A DNA stretch of 51,495 nt from Tetmemena sp. SeJ-2015 (Eukaryota > Ciliophora > Spirotrichea > Sporadotrichida > Oxytrichidae), in the NCBI GenBank assembly GCA_027382625.1, contig JAJKFJ010020681.1:1-51495 (forward strand). The letters are read 5' to 3'. Of the stretch, positions 11,225 to 23,200 are shown one piece after another. The translations under genes and the position numbers were made by a program. The notes beneath the pieces were generated by a model. The model was not told the DNA's origin, did not search any database, and saw only the letters and a list, made by a program, of their open reading frames with translations. The stretch's first letter is position 1, and each line of letters opens with the position of its first letter.

Positions 11225-11848
11225 GGGGGGGCCCTTCCTGGACAGTAAAATTTAATGAAAAAAGGCAAGAAAAAAATCTGCTTTTAGGGTAATTTTCGCT
11301 CCTAAATCTGATTCTTCCAGTTAAAAAGGCCTCTTCCAACATCTAATTCTTTAAATTTTAATCCTAATTTAGTCACATAGAGGCCAGTTGCACTTAAATA
11401 AAATCTATATTTTATGCTAATTTTTCGCTATTGTAAAATAAACGTAAAGTGCAATTTTAAAAGAGCGCAACACTTTTATAGAATATTTAGCATGCTTCAG
11501 TTATAAGCCCAAAGAAGTATAGCTGAAAAATTGCAGATTAGCCGCTTAATTATGAATTAAATTTTTGGTTCTAAAAAAAATTTTTTGCGCTCTTTAAAAA
11601 TTCTTTTTAAAGTTTTTTTTTACAAAAGCAAAAAAATTAGCTTAAAATATAGATATTATTTAAGTGTAGCAGGCCTCTATGTGACTAAATTAGGATTAAA
11701 ATTTAAAGCCTTAGATTTTTGAAAGGCACCCTTTAAACCCTGGAAGAATCAGATTTAGGAGAAAAAATTACCCTAAATGCTGATTTTTTTTTTTACCTTT
11801 TTTATTTTTAAAAAATTTTACTGTCGGGGAAAAACCCCCCCCAAATTT
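11225..11848. mobile_element. Palindromic non-autonomous element, about 620 bp
   Basis: Long imperfect inverted repeat. Left block AATCCTAATTTAGTCACATA (about 11360-11380) pairs with TATGTGACTAAATTAGGATT (about 11680-11700). Pairing extends outward through CTAAATCTGATTCTTCCAG / CTGGAAGAATCAGATTTAG to CAGTAAAATTT / AAATTTTACTG near the ends, and inward to GAGCGCAA / TTGCGCTC. The right half is homopolymer-expanded relative to the left. No ORF. A foldback MITE is the simplest reading. Confidence 0.75.
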
Positions 11849-11849
11849 T

Positions 11850-13203
11850 TTTAATTTTATAAATAAAAAATTTTTTTACAAAAAAATTTTTAACAAAAAA
11901 AAATTATCTAATTTCACAAAAAATCTATGATAATACCAGACATTTTAAATTTGTTTTAAAGAAAATTTTTTATTAAATAAAAAAAATTTTTTTTGGAAAA
12001 AGCAAAACCCTTCTATATAAATTTTATATTGTTAAAATAGTTTAAATTAAAATTTTAAAAGTTAAGATTAAAAAATTAAATGAGAGCTCTGTAAATTAAG
12101 CATGAATTTTGAGTTGGCAGGTATCTGACTGAGGAAGAAGATAAGAATAACAAATAATTTAACCTATCTTTATAAGACTGAATGCTTATTGTCTCGTAGC
12201 TGAGCAGCGGCAAAAGAACACTTAAAGAATATTTGACTATATATTTTTAATAGGCAGCTAAATAAGCTTCTGATCATAGAGGGGATCAAATCTTCAAATT
12301 TAAGACTAAAAATTCCGTTTAATTATGTTAACAAATTTTGATTTTTATTTAAATTCTTAACTCGAATTAAAATTATGAAGTCTATATATTTTAGTTATAG
12401 TTTCCATTCTTGAAGGTTTTAAAATTTTTTTAAAAATTTTAAAAAAGACTGCATCAAAAATTTTAATTTTAATAAAAAAATTTTTCCCAAGAATCATCAA
12501 AAATCATGCTTTAATAAAAGTAAGGTTTAAAATAATTTTTCCTCTCGAAATCGCTTAAATTTAGAGTTTTAAGGATTTAAAATATAAAGAGATGTTCTGA
12601 AAGCAAATTCAAATTTATTGCTTGCTTTGCAACATAAAATAAAGATATATTTTTGTATATTTTCTGTCGCGATCTAGTCCAAACATTTCGAGATCTAGGC
12701 TAATTTAAAAGAGATATATTTTTATTTTATCGAATTCAATACTCCATAAAATTTAAATTATTCTAACTTTTTTTTCTCAATTAAATAGATAATTTATATT
12801 TCTTATCAGTTTGAATACAAACCTAAATAATCGAATCTTGCTCGACAAAGTTAACAAATTGTTTTGAAAGTTAATTATTATAATTTTATAATTTATTATA
12901 TATTTAAGATTGGAGAAAGAGGTTCTCAATACTCCTCCTTTAATTGCAGAATTATTTGTAAAGTTACTCTATCTAATTATAGTTTTGTCTGAATTAAAAA
13001 CATACTTGAAATATTTACAGTATTTATAAATAGGCTTAAGTCTTTTTAAAAAAATTAAATTATTGATTAGAAAGTTTTTTTATCTCTTGATTTAATTTTC
13101 ATTAAAAAATGATTTTTTATTAATTAATTTTTTCTTAAAATAAATACAGCCTGTAAGTTATTTTTGCTTCATTTGATGTCAATAATTAAAAATTAAATCA
13201 AAT
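11850..13203. other. AT-rich DNA without a gene
   Basis: No coding-quality frame or recognised element. The first 150 bp after the palindromic element are homopolymer-rich. Confidence 0.65.
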
Positions 13204-13205
13204 TA

Positions 13206-13872
13206 TAGGATGAATAATATTGCGTTATCGATGGTTGATGTTTTCAAAAATACAAAATAGATGAAGGGTTTTTAGCGATATAGTTTTTGCAATTATCTAT
13301 CGCAGGTTCCAAAATTATATAGTAGTTCAATTGCTTTATTCTTTTAATTCTAGAGACTGTTTCTTGATATCTTAATTTCGAATTGACATTCTCTTAAAAG
13401 CCACTAATCAAAAAGTAAAAATATTCAAAAATACTTACCAAGTCTATTGAGTAATGTTATATACTTGTGAGAGCTTTCAAAATAAGGGGCATGCTTCTAA
13501 TTTATCTTTGTCTTTATTAGGGTGCATAACTGTGGTTTTCACTTTTTATTGAAATTCAAAGTGTTTTCTGATACCTGCATTCAGAATGAATAAAGCATTT
13601 AATATCATAAAATTGAGCTAAACTCATTAATTATCTCCAAAATTATAATTAGGTAAAAAAGGTTTACTTACATTCATTTTCCAAGTTCAATCTTTTACAA
13701 ACTCGGATATGTGAAAGAGATTAGCGCACCATGCCCATAACCATTTTCACACTCTTTTAATTATTCATCAGCAAATTTATTAATTATCAAATTTATTACT
13801 GTTTAATTATGAAATGATGAAGAATTAATTTCAAATTCAGCAACCAGCGATAACGCAATCTTATTCATCCTA
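13206..13872. mobile_element. 667-bp TA-flanked MITE, copy 2 (inverted)
   Basis: Same length, TIRs and interior as copy 1 but in the opposite orientation, with TA at 13204-13205 and 13873-13874. Its left TIR carries one change (AATAATATTG instead of AATAAGATTG). A few dozen substitutions separate the copies, so they are separate, fairly recent insertions rather than an assembly duplicate. Confidence 0.92.
13320..13770 (-). pseudogene. J-domain-like gene fragment inside MITE copy 2
   Basis: The same fragment as in copy 1 on the opposite strand, with the same splice-like boundaries and the same TGA in the J-like exon. Differences include GTGAAAACC for GTGATAACC just before the HPNK codons. The shared TGA shows that the lesion predates the two insertions. 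Confidence 0.5.
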
Positions 13873-14559
13873 TAATCATTCTTATTATCAGTTATTATAA
13901 TCATCCTTTGAACGTATAGGATTAATATTACAATGTAAATAATGGGGCGATTATTTTGTATTAAAGCTTTATTCTCTAAGAATTAAGTACTCTATTAAGA
14001 TGTTTTAAATATATAATACGAATAATGATCCATTATATCTAGAACTTCGACAAAGCTAAAATGATACATAGATATCTTGAATTTTCTTAAGATAGAAGAG
14101 TGGCCAAAATATCGATTTTAATGGCCAATTTTAGTATTTTTATTTATCATTAAATCTCCCATGTTCTAATATGTAGAGATAAAATAACAATTTATTCGAG
14201 TTATTTATTTTAAAATAACATAGATTAGAGGAAGGCCGGATTTACAATTACAGTTCGAAACCGAAACATATTTATTAAAATATAGGAAAATAACGGAATT
14301 TTAATAGACAAAAAATTAGATTTTCTTACAAATTTCCCTATTTTATGCTGTATTTATTAAAATTTTGTAAGATTTAATTGTTCAACGTTCAAATATATTG
14401 ATCTTTAATTTTTATTAAAAAGATTTTATTAAATTAAGTAAGTTTTTTTATAAAAAGGTCTTGAAAAATGAAATTAAAAATTGAATAAGCATTTTCTTTA
14501 AAAAAAAATTAAAACAACATTTCATTAAAAAAACACCAGCTTCAAATAATTAGTTTAAT

Positions 14560-14940
14560 ATTATACTTTGAGCCCTTTTTTTCAAAAACTTCTCAGTTAC
14601 CTTCTGTAAAGCCTGGACAAACGAGTACTAAACTCTAGTCTTCTATCCTAAAATTTAGTCCTGTAAGAGCTCCTTGTCGGCCAAGTGTTGCGAAAACCTT
14701 TTAAAAAAGGTAATTTTACTAATTTATTTATTCTTGCAATTATAGGAAAAAATCTCACATTAGCATGCCTATTTTAAATGGATTAGAAGATACCTTTCAA
14801 AGTTTAGCAAAAGACTAAAAAAGTAGCTACTTTTAGTAAAAACTGGCTTAGTAGCCAAATTTTACAAAATCGGAGCTGAGAGGACAATGAATGGATTAAA
14901 GCAACTCTAATTAGAGCAAAAAAATGATGATTCCTTGAAG
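14560..14940 (+). CDS. Gene fragment with a 36-nt intron, unknown protein
   Basis: The first exon is open with TAA/TAG as Gln (VKPGQTSTKLQSSILKFSPV). An intron of typical ciliate size follows, GTAATT...TATAG at 14710-14745. Downstream, two overlapping plus frames are both open: one reads MPILNGLEDTFQSLAKDQ to a TGA at 14888-14890, the other continues through TGLVAKFYKIGAERTMNGLK. I cannot decide which is used; a one-base consensus error would join them. No ATG is found upstream, so this is a 3' fragment or a terminal MDS. Confidence 0.45.
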
Positions 14941-14944
14941 TATT

Positions 14945-17025
14945 ATAATTAAAAGTCCAAACCATCAAATTAAAACTCAAACTTTTGTTTACTCATAATC
15001 ATTCAGATATAAGCTTCACTTTAAAGAGAGACTTCTATATCTTAACAAATTATTCCTCTCGTTTTAAGATAGATTACTAACTTTGAGCTTTAAATAATTA
15101 AAAGATTGCAATGATTCTAATGAGTTTATCTTTTAAAGTTTAGTAAAGTTCTCGAAGTTTATGATCCCGTAGTAGGAATTGAATAAAGGAAAATTTATTT
15201 AAAAATATAAATTAAAACAGATTGAATTAAAAGAGTCGAGCTCTAAAATATTAAATACAAATTTTTTATTTAATTATTATTTAGTAATTCAAATTCTTAA
15301 TAATAATTAACTTAAAATTATTATCACAATTATAAGGCGATTTAAATTTCAGAAATTTTAAAGCATGTTGTTGATAATTTCAATTAGTGAATGGAGGTCA
15401 TAAGAATTTCAATATATTAAAGTACATTTAGGGAAAGTTCTAAAAATATTTCAATGATCCTATAATTTGAATTTTTAAATTTGAGATAATGAAAATCTAA
15501 TTCTTATCTACTCTTATCTTTATGAAAAAAATTATTTAAATAACAAAATTTATTTTTCATTTACAAAATGCGTCTTTTAAACTTCACATCACTCCAATTT
15601 ACTTACTAATAAAGCATTAGCTTTAAAAATATTTTTTATACATTTAAATAGATTTATAAAGCTAGATATTTAAGAACTAATCTCGAAATAGGTCTCTATA
15701 ATATAATGAGGAAAAATAAATTAAAAATAATTATTCGTGTATCAATTTGTTTACAAGAAACATTATTTATGAGCTCTAGGAAGTGATTAAATTTGAGATA
15801 TTATAGATTTAAATTTTAATTTAAAATCGATTCATTGAAAAATAAATAATTATGGGGTGAAATAATGCTGCAATTAATAAACATATACATTTAAGGTTCT
15901 GCAGATTTCTCAAAACCAAATTAAAATTGATACAACCTACTGAATAATAATCTTAGAATTGCTATGCATTAAGATTGAACTCGTCTTCATCTTCTTGAAT
16001 ATTCTATTAGCCTCACTTGTATTCTGAAATGATATCTCCTTCAGGGTATGCAGTTATTAAAAATATGTAGGTTTAAATAATATTATAAATAGTCTCATTT
16101 AATTTTTAACTGACTCTCTTTAATATATAAAATTTAATTTGAACTAAAATTGATTTTTAAATATATTCTCTTTTTGCTAACTTATTTTTTTAAATGGCAT
16201 AAAACTTAAGAATAAAAAGTAAATATCTTCATTTTGGCAATCGATATTGCTCTCACTCAATAAACTATAAATATTTAAATTATATATTTTTTAAACTGCG
16301 TCTATCATCAAAACTTAAATCGGGAGATGTAAAGCAATTAAAGTAAGATAAAGCTCCAACTTTAGCACTCAATTATTTAAAGTTATTATTTGACATAGAT
16401 ATTCAGGGTAGGTATTAATTTTATCAAATTATTTTTTATATAGAATGGTCTATTTACTATTCACTATAAATAATTCTAGAGTGCAATAACATTAAGGAAT
16501 TAACTATGAGGATAAATATGACTAAAATATAAAATATAAAAATTTGTTTTCATGATCACTGATACAATTTAATAAATATTATTTTTTCATCATAAATAAT
16601 TAATCATTACAGGCTGGACTCCTTTATATATTTATGCAAATTCTTTAAATTTTTTTGCGTTAAATCACTTATTTTTTATAAAGGAGACTTTCATTTTTTT
16701 ACTTTTAAATATTCAGAGTTTAAGGTATATAAACCTTACGTTATTAAATTTGTGAGGAAAATTTTTTCTTCAATTTTTTTAATTTATTAATTTAGAATAA
16801 AACACAGTAAATTTTATTATTCAAATATTTTGCTGGTATTAATTAAAGATAATATATCTGAAGATAACATTTTATTGAGAAAAAAATATTTGTCTATAAA
16901 TATGAAGCCCCTTAATTCGCAGACAATAGTAAATATATATAAAGCCTCCATATAATTCTGCTCTTGATCCTTAAATTTCGGAATTAACTATTTAAAAATC
17001 TATCTGTTCAGTTTCAATGTAGAAT
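14945..17025. other. AT-rich desert
   Basis: No coding-quality ORF. A short GC-richer stretch at about 15955-16055 is too short to call. The inverse of the element terminus (TTATGGGG) occurs once near 15850 without further similarity. Confidence 0.6.
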
Positions 17026-17027
17026 AA

Positions 17028-17375
17028 AACCCCATAGTATGATAAGAAAGTGAAAATAAGTTGTGTATAATTAATTTCTTTATTAATACTTATAATCATG
17101 CTAAATTTTAACCCTAAACAGGCAATCTAAAGTCTTCTAGGAAGGTGACCTTGACGTCTGTCTCATATTCTCTGAATTTTATACCTTTAAGTGCTTCCTC
17201 TATCTCAGATAACTGAGTGTTAGGTTTCATAGGTTGCTTGATTATTACTTTAATTTTTAAGTTCCAACCTTTTATCTAAAGCGTTCAATATATTGCATCA
17301 TCTTCACTTTTACAGAGTATTCCTCTGGTTTCATATTGCATTCAAGTATGATTGCAACTAAACATCCTTCTAAGG
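17028..17375 (-). mobile_element. TBE-like element terminus with ORF 3' end
   Basis: Begins with ACCCCATAGTATGATAAGAA and is homologous over about 340 bp to the element starting near 49985; similarity ends sharply after ATGATTGCAACTA (about 17360). On the minus strand an ORF runs toward the terminus: KPNTQLSEIEEALKGIKF, then REYETDVKVTFLEDF, ending at TGA (17097-17099), with TAG/TAA as Gln. In the longer 50-kb copy the same strand encodes a zinc-finger motif upstream, so this is the C-terminus of that transposon protein. The copy is truncated internally. Confidence 0.65.
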
Positions 17376-17937
17376 AGATCAGTGAGAATAGCAGTAAGTT
17401 AATACTTTTTACGTTTATTAGAGAAGAGATTGATGATCATTCAAATAATTTAGGGTGCTGAAGCAAAGAATCGAAGTGGAACAGCTGGAATTCCTAAATT
17501 TATCATCCCCAAAGCAAATCACAAATTCTAGAGTATAGTGTAACTCTCTCAACATTTTTACGATAGACTTGATGTTATAACTGGATAATTTTTATAAGGG
17601 TTGCTTTTTCCACAACTTATAGTCTAAATTAAATTGGAATAAGATGGATGACAATGATATGTTATATCAATTTCTTGATTAACTCTTATGATTACATTTA
17701 ATAGAAAATAAATTTTGAGCACACAAAATTTAAAAATTATATAATATATTTAGGTTATTTTAATGTTCCTCCTACGAGCGCAGTAAATAAATTTAATTTA
17801 TAAATATTTAATTATAGTTAATGATAATTCTTTAATTATTTTTTTAAAAATTTAAATCTTTTTTTTAAAAGGTATAGATTAGATGAGAAAATAAATACTA
17901 TTTATTCTTATTTTCTAGTTTTTTAAAAATAATTTAA

Positions 17938-18340
17938 AACCCCATAATATATAAAAGAATAGAATAATTTGCAAAATTTTTTTTAATATTATAATTGGGT
18001 CAAACCGAAATTACTCAATTAAAGTAAAATTTTTGACTCTAAGGTAGGGATGATCACCCTTATCATATAATAGCCAGTTCTCAACATCAACTCCATGCAA
18101 AAATTTGGGGTCCCCCCAAACTTACTCTCGCATTTGAAATTGTTTTTGCAGATGAGAAATTTTAGGTTGCCTTTTCCCCATCGCACTTCAAAGTTTCAAA
18201 TTTCACATCAATTTTTTGATTGACCCCTAAAACTCTTCGCCACTAAGGCATTTAGTTTGGGGTAGGCCAAGATATTTTCCCTTTCTCAAGATTCTGGGAG
18301 ACGTAGAAAATTATCGTTGAAATGGCATAACGACAAAACT
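17938..18340 (-). mobile_element. Second terminus-like fragment with minus-strand ORF
   Basis: Starts with AACCCCATAATATATAAAAG, like the terminus at 17028. A minus-strand frame of about 57 codons follows, from MGKRQPKISHLQKQFQM through WGDPKFLHGVDVENWLL, reading TAA as Gln. Upstream in another frame lies a further coding-like stretch (PKLNALVAKSFRGQSKN). Residue composition is coding-like but the protein is not recognised. Proximity to another terminus and to the transposase relic suggests a piece of a TBE-like element. Confidence 0.4.
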
Positions 18341-18359
18341 TGGGAAAGAGTGAAAACGG

Positions 18360-18810
18360 TTATAGCTTCACAACCATTTTTATTATAATAATCTGAAAAT
18401 ATTATTTACACTGCTCAGGGTGAGAGGGGTAGCGTGAAGTTTGTATGTGCTTTTCGAAGCTTTTTCACCACAACACCTTCATGAAGAAAAGTTGGTACAA
18501 AAAGCAGAAACATAGAATTTACGAGTAGAAATAAAAAACTACAAATGCGTTACTTGCAGGAATCAGCGAAGACTCAGGCTTAGAAGTTATTCCTTCATTC
18601 GCTTATCAAGCAGAGAGTATTTGGTTTCCCAAAGAACTCAAAGGGGAAATTTCCCCTTCTTTACTTTGACCCTACGTCCCAAACAAAGGGAAAGGGAAAA
18701 AGGAATGAGTTGCTCCCCTTTTTTTTTTCATTCGCCAAGTTTAACGGGATTAGTTTTCTGGAACTTTAAATATAAAAGGGGTGCTGCTCTATCACTTGAT
18801 GCATAATTAA
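18360..18810 (+). pseudogene. Third, heavily decayed transposase copy
   Basis: Homologous to 4600-4860 of the palindrome's right arm: TTATTATAATAATCTGAAA, CCTTCATGAAGAA.AGTTGGTAC and AATCAGCGAAGACTCAGGCT are shared. After about 18610 the homology weakens, but the 3' block around TGCTCTATCACTTGATGCAT (18782-18802) returns, matching about 5070-5095. Only fragments of the frame survive. Confidence 0.7.
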
Positions 18811-18889
18811 CGTATCGGCGCTGAGAAATAAAACGGACTCATAACTAAAGTCAATTTTTTTAGGGGAAAACAAATCAGCTAGACAATAC

Positions 18890-19330
18890 TCAATGACCTT
18901 AATATAGCAAGAGTGATGAGCCCTGATTTATCTTAGAGCATTTGCTGCACTCCTTGAGGTTTATCTCAAGACAAGATGGTTGCTTGGTACGGCTTTAATA
19001 TTGTTTCGTCGATTAAGATGTTGTAACTCTTCCGACCCTTGCTTCAAGCATAGTTTAGTTCGCAAAACTTGAGTCCTCGGTATATACTTCTGTTTACTAC
19101 TTTAGACTTACTGCTATCTAGTTCTAGATATTTCTCCGAGAGCTTTTGCAGAGTTTGACTTCTGGGTGTTGGCTATGGAACATATGGCATCGCTGAGGGA
19201 GGGAGAGGTATTTCTGCTCTGCCAGGGTATATTCGTTCAGAAGATAGGACTCTTGTAGCAGCTCTGAACTATGAGTAGTAGCTAAATACTAGACTCTCGA
19301 CTGATGTAAAGCTATGAGCATAAGGATAAT
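18890..19330 (-). CDS. Coding-like minus-strand segment, unknown protein
   Basis: A GC-richer block. One minus frame is open for about 115 codons with TAG as Gln (segments ERIYPGRAEIPLPPSAMPY, LQKLSEKYLELDSSKSKVVN, RSIYRGLKFCELNYA) to a TGA, then continues in the same frame as SKGRKSYNILIDETILKPYQ to another TGA. A single base change of the first TGA would join them. It lies next to the transposase relic, so a transposon origin is possible, but an orphan host gene piece is equally possible. Confidence 0.5.
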
Positions 19331-20059
19331 AAGATTAGATAGATATAGTGTCTCTACCAGCTTCCCCATCTCAATATAATATTGATCTTAGATAAAGAAT
19401 AATCTTTCTTTACCCTTTATCTTCAATAATTCTTCTTGAATTTTTGAAGTCTTTATAATTTTAAAAATAAGATTCAGAATTGAGTGTGATGAAATAATCA
19501 GAGATCTAACTATCACTATGTTTCCAACTCTTAATTTCCATTGCAAAATAAATCACTAATTTTTTCTATAAAATAAAAAATTAAAATCAAATCAAAAATT
19601 GACAATTTAAATTTATTGTGTGCAGAGTTGTTAGTATATTGTCCACCTGTAAGATAACATTTCAACTTTCTATTAATTTAATTATTTTTTGATTATCCTG
19701 ACATAAATAACATTCCTCCTTTCAGATAAGCATAATTATTTTTAATAAAGTTATAAAATATTTATTAAAAATTACAATTTAATACCAGCAAACTGCATCA
19801 TAGTTGCTTTGGCTAAAGAGACTGATTTTATTAAGCTATAAATAGGCATGATATTTTATTAGCACATATATAAATCTTATGGTTACCTTATCATTCGAAA
19901 GCACAAAAATTATAGAATCCAAGAAATGAAAATGAGTTAGGAAAAGATAATTTAATGTATCAAAAGCCTAAATAGAATATTGAAAATTTCATACAAACCT
20001 GATCAGAATTATAATTTCTTGTTAAAACCTTAATTCAACATTTATCTCAAGATTAATCA

Positions 20060-20175
20060 TACATCATCATGTGCTCACATCAAGGTCAGAGAGGTCGCAG
20101 TTGCGATGTTGAGATGATTATATTTACTGACCAGATTTTGATCGGGCAATTGCAACTGCTGCTTCAGTCATGACA
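20060..20175 (+). other. Small GC-richer island
   Basis: About 115 bp with an open plus frame of 34 codons ending at TGA (SCDVEMIIFTDQILIGQLQL). Too short for a gene call; a possible small MDS. Confidence 0.2.
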
Positions 20176-20204
20176 TAAGTTTGGAAGTTGTGGTTATTCC
20201 TATT

Positions 20205-23200
20205 ACGCATTCATTTTTATTTATATCCTGTAGGGGATCAAACCTTTAATTAAAATTTTATTAATAAATTAATTTAAATGTTTTTTGTTACCGTCATAAA
20301 ATTACTTAAAATTTTATTTTAGAAAATACTGTCCAATTAATGCTGTATTTTATTAACAACAATTTGAAGTATAATTCACCTAAAAGCCCCATAACATGAT
20401 AAAAATGTAGGAATATGTCGTTTATAATTAAAATATTTTACATATATGAGAATTGTGTTGATTTCTTAAATGAAATAAATATACTTATTGAGCTGTAAAA
20501 TTATTATTCCCTCTAATTTAATCTTAACTATTAGGTTTAATATTTTTAAGAAAGAAAAAGGAGATGATTGCACCTTCCACCTCCAAATAAAACGATACAA
20601 CTTTAGCTCTTCTAAGTCCGCAAACTATTATCACACCTACCAACAAAGAAGCTACTTTCAGTTTATAAACTAAAATTTTCGCAGCTGGTTGTTATCCCAT
20701 TAAGTAATTTAAAGTTTAATTCGTCTGATTATAAGTATTAACAAAATTAAAGGGAAGATACGATTTATATTACCTTCTCCTAAAATTTAATAAAAACTGA
20801 TAACATAGACTATCTAAAGCAGAGCACTTTTTGATTGTTATTTATAGAGTTTGATGATTTTATTACTTAAAATTTCCATAATTTTATGCCTCAAATTATA
20901 AATACCTAACTGTATTATCTTGCCTCACATTCTCATTTTGTCCTTAATTCTTCATTAACTTATAAAATATTTCTTATCAATTTTAAAGTAATGCATTTTC
21001 ACTTTGATAAATTATACTCATAATGTCATCATTTCTGTAATCAATGTTGCATTGAATAATTCATAATTGACACTGTAGCTTACTAAAATAATAATATTAT
21101 TCTCTATTTCTTTAAGTAATTTGATACTTGTCATGGGTAAATTTTTATTATACATCAAAAATAAGAAAATAAGTTCAAGTTTATTTACTTATCTGTTCTT
21201 AGAATACTTATAGTAGTTCAATTTCAGATAAGTGAAAGATTTTTAACTACCCTTTTTATCATTAAGTATTTTTATTAAAAAATAATGAAATTAAACCTTT
21301 TATCTTCGAGCTAATAACTGTTAATGAATTGTTAGTTATAAAGAAATAATTAGCAGTTATTCATAAATCTTCTTATTTTGCCTACACTATAATTATACAT
21401 ATTTTATCGCACTTTAGAATAATATTTTGGGTTTTGACTCTCAATAGATAAAACTCCTCCTTAGTAAGCAAAGTTATTAACAAATAAAGTTTCATAAAGA
21501 CAAATAGCATAAGGTACATATTGTTTTAGTTAAAATATTTCAATAAAGTTGATTAAAATTGTGAGGGAAAATGATGGAATTTTACAACCCCAATATGTTG
21601 ATAATCACAACTAAACAATATTTTTCTTGACCAAATCTCTAAAAATGCTAAAAAAATAATTATTTTGGCCTTTGAAATTTTCCAAGAGTGTTATATTTTG
21701 AACTATTTCAGACTTTAATAATGTCATCTATTATTTATTGAATTAAAAAGTTTTGATTAATTCATCTATTATTTTTTTCCTCATTATTTAAAAGCTGTAT
21801 CTTGTTGAGATATTTTATATAAATTTGCTTCAAAAGAGAGAGTATAACTGATTTAAATTACCCAGATAACTAGATAAATTAAGTAATCAAGTTTAGTATT
21901 TTATGCTATTTTAATATTTTATGTTTATCCCCGATTTTTCACTATTTAAAATTGATTTTTCTATTATAATAGGAGTCATTATAAACTTAGTTTCCAAATT
22001 AGAAAATTGCTCCCTTTCCAATAGTATAAAATGAAATAACAACCTATTTCATGATAATTTAATGTAATTTAGGCTAAGATGCTTATTCTTTAGAATTTGG
22101 TGTTTAAATTGAATTGATTAATTAATTTAAAATTGTGGATTATTATTGATGCTAGTTTATTTATGTAAAAACTTACAGTGAGAACAATTTCCACTTTAAA
22201 ATCTCAATTACAAATAACTAATAAACAAAATTAAGAGTAGACCTGAAATAATTGTGAGAATTCAAAAAATAAAAAAGTCTTTCTTAATTGTTTATCTTTT
22301 TCTCGCTTTTCTTTTTAATTTAAAATAAGCTAAATAATGACAATTTTGTGTTGCTTGAAAGCAAAATTTGCATAGAGGAGCGCAAGAATTTTAACATAAA
22401 TATTCTTAAAATTTAAGAACAAGGCATCAACTAAAAAAAAACATACATGCAATTTTCTATTTTAAAATTTAACAAGGGGGTAGAGTTGCACTTTTGAAGT
22501 GCAAAGAACGCATCAAAAAATCATATTAAAATTAAAAACTTAAATTGAGCTGAATATTCAGTTTAAAAATTTGAAAAGATTTTAGGAGAAAGATAGTTCC
22601 AAAAGAATAGTTTAAGCATATAAAAATGAAATTAATAGTTTTAGTAAGAATTTTTAAAACCATAATTCCTCATAAATTCAAACAAAATTTTGAATTAAAA
22701 TAGTACCCTGTTTCTATTCATTCATCTACTTCAAAAATGTTAGTCTCGTATATATTACTATCCCAGATATGAGGGATAAGTAAGCAATTTATTTCCGAGA
22801 ATTTTAATGCATAATTTAAAAATTTTCAATATACTTATTATGCTTCCCAAAATATAGAAGGACTTTACTTTTATTTCAAATTGGTGATAAAGATTAAATA
22901 CTTTTAGAGATAAATTATTTCAACTATGATCTTAGCTTTCCAAATTCTTCTAAACATATATTATATTTAAATCATGAAGGATGGAAGGCATTAAAATGCC
23001 ACATTTATAAAAGATGCAAGCATATTTTATTTTAAGTTATAAATAAGATAAAAATAAATAAAAAGATTTTTTGAATTGATGGAATTCATTCTCCCCTCCT
23101 CTTTAACTATTTTTTTTTAATTTAAATCTCATCTATAATGCAATTTGCAAAATAAGAGGAATAAACAAGAGAATTAGCTGTCATCTTTCTTACTTTAAAG

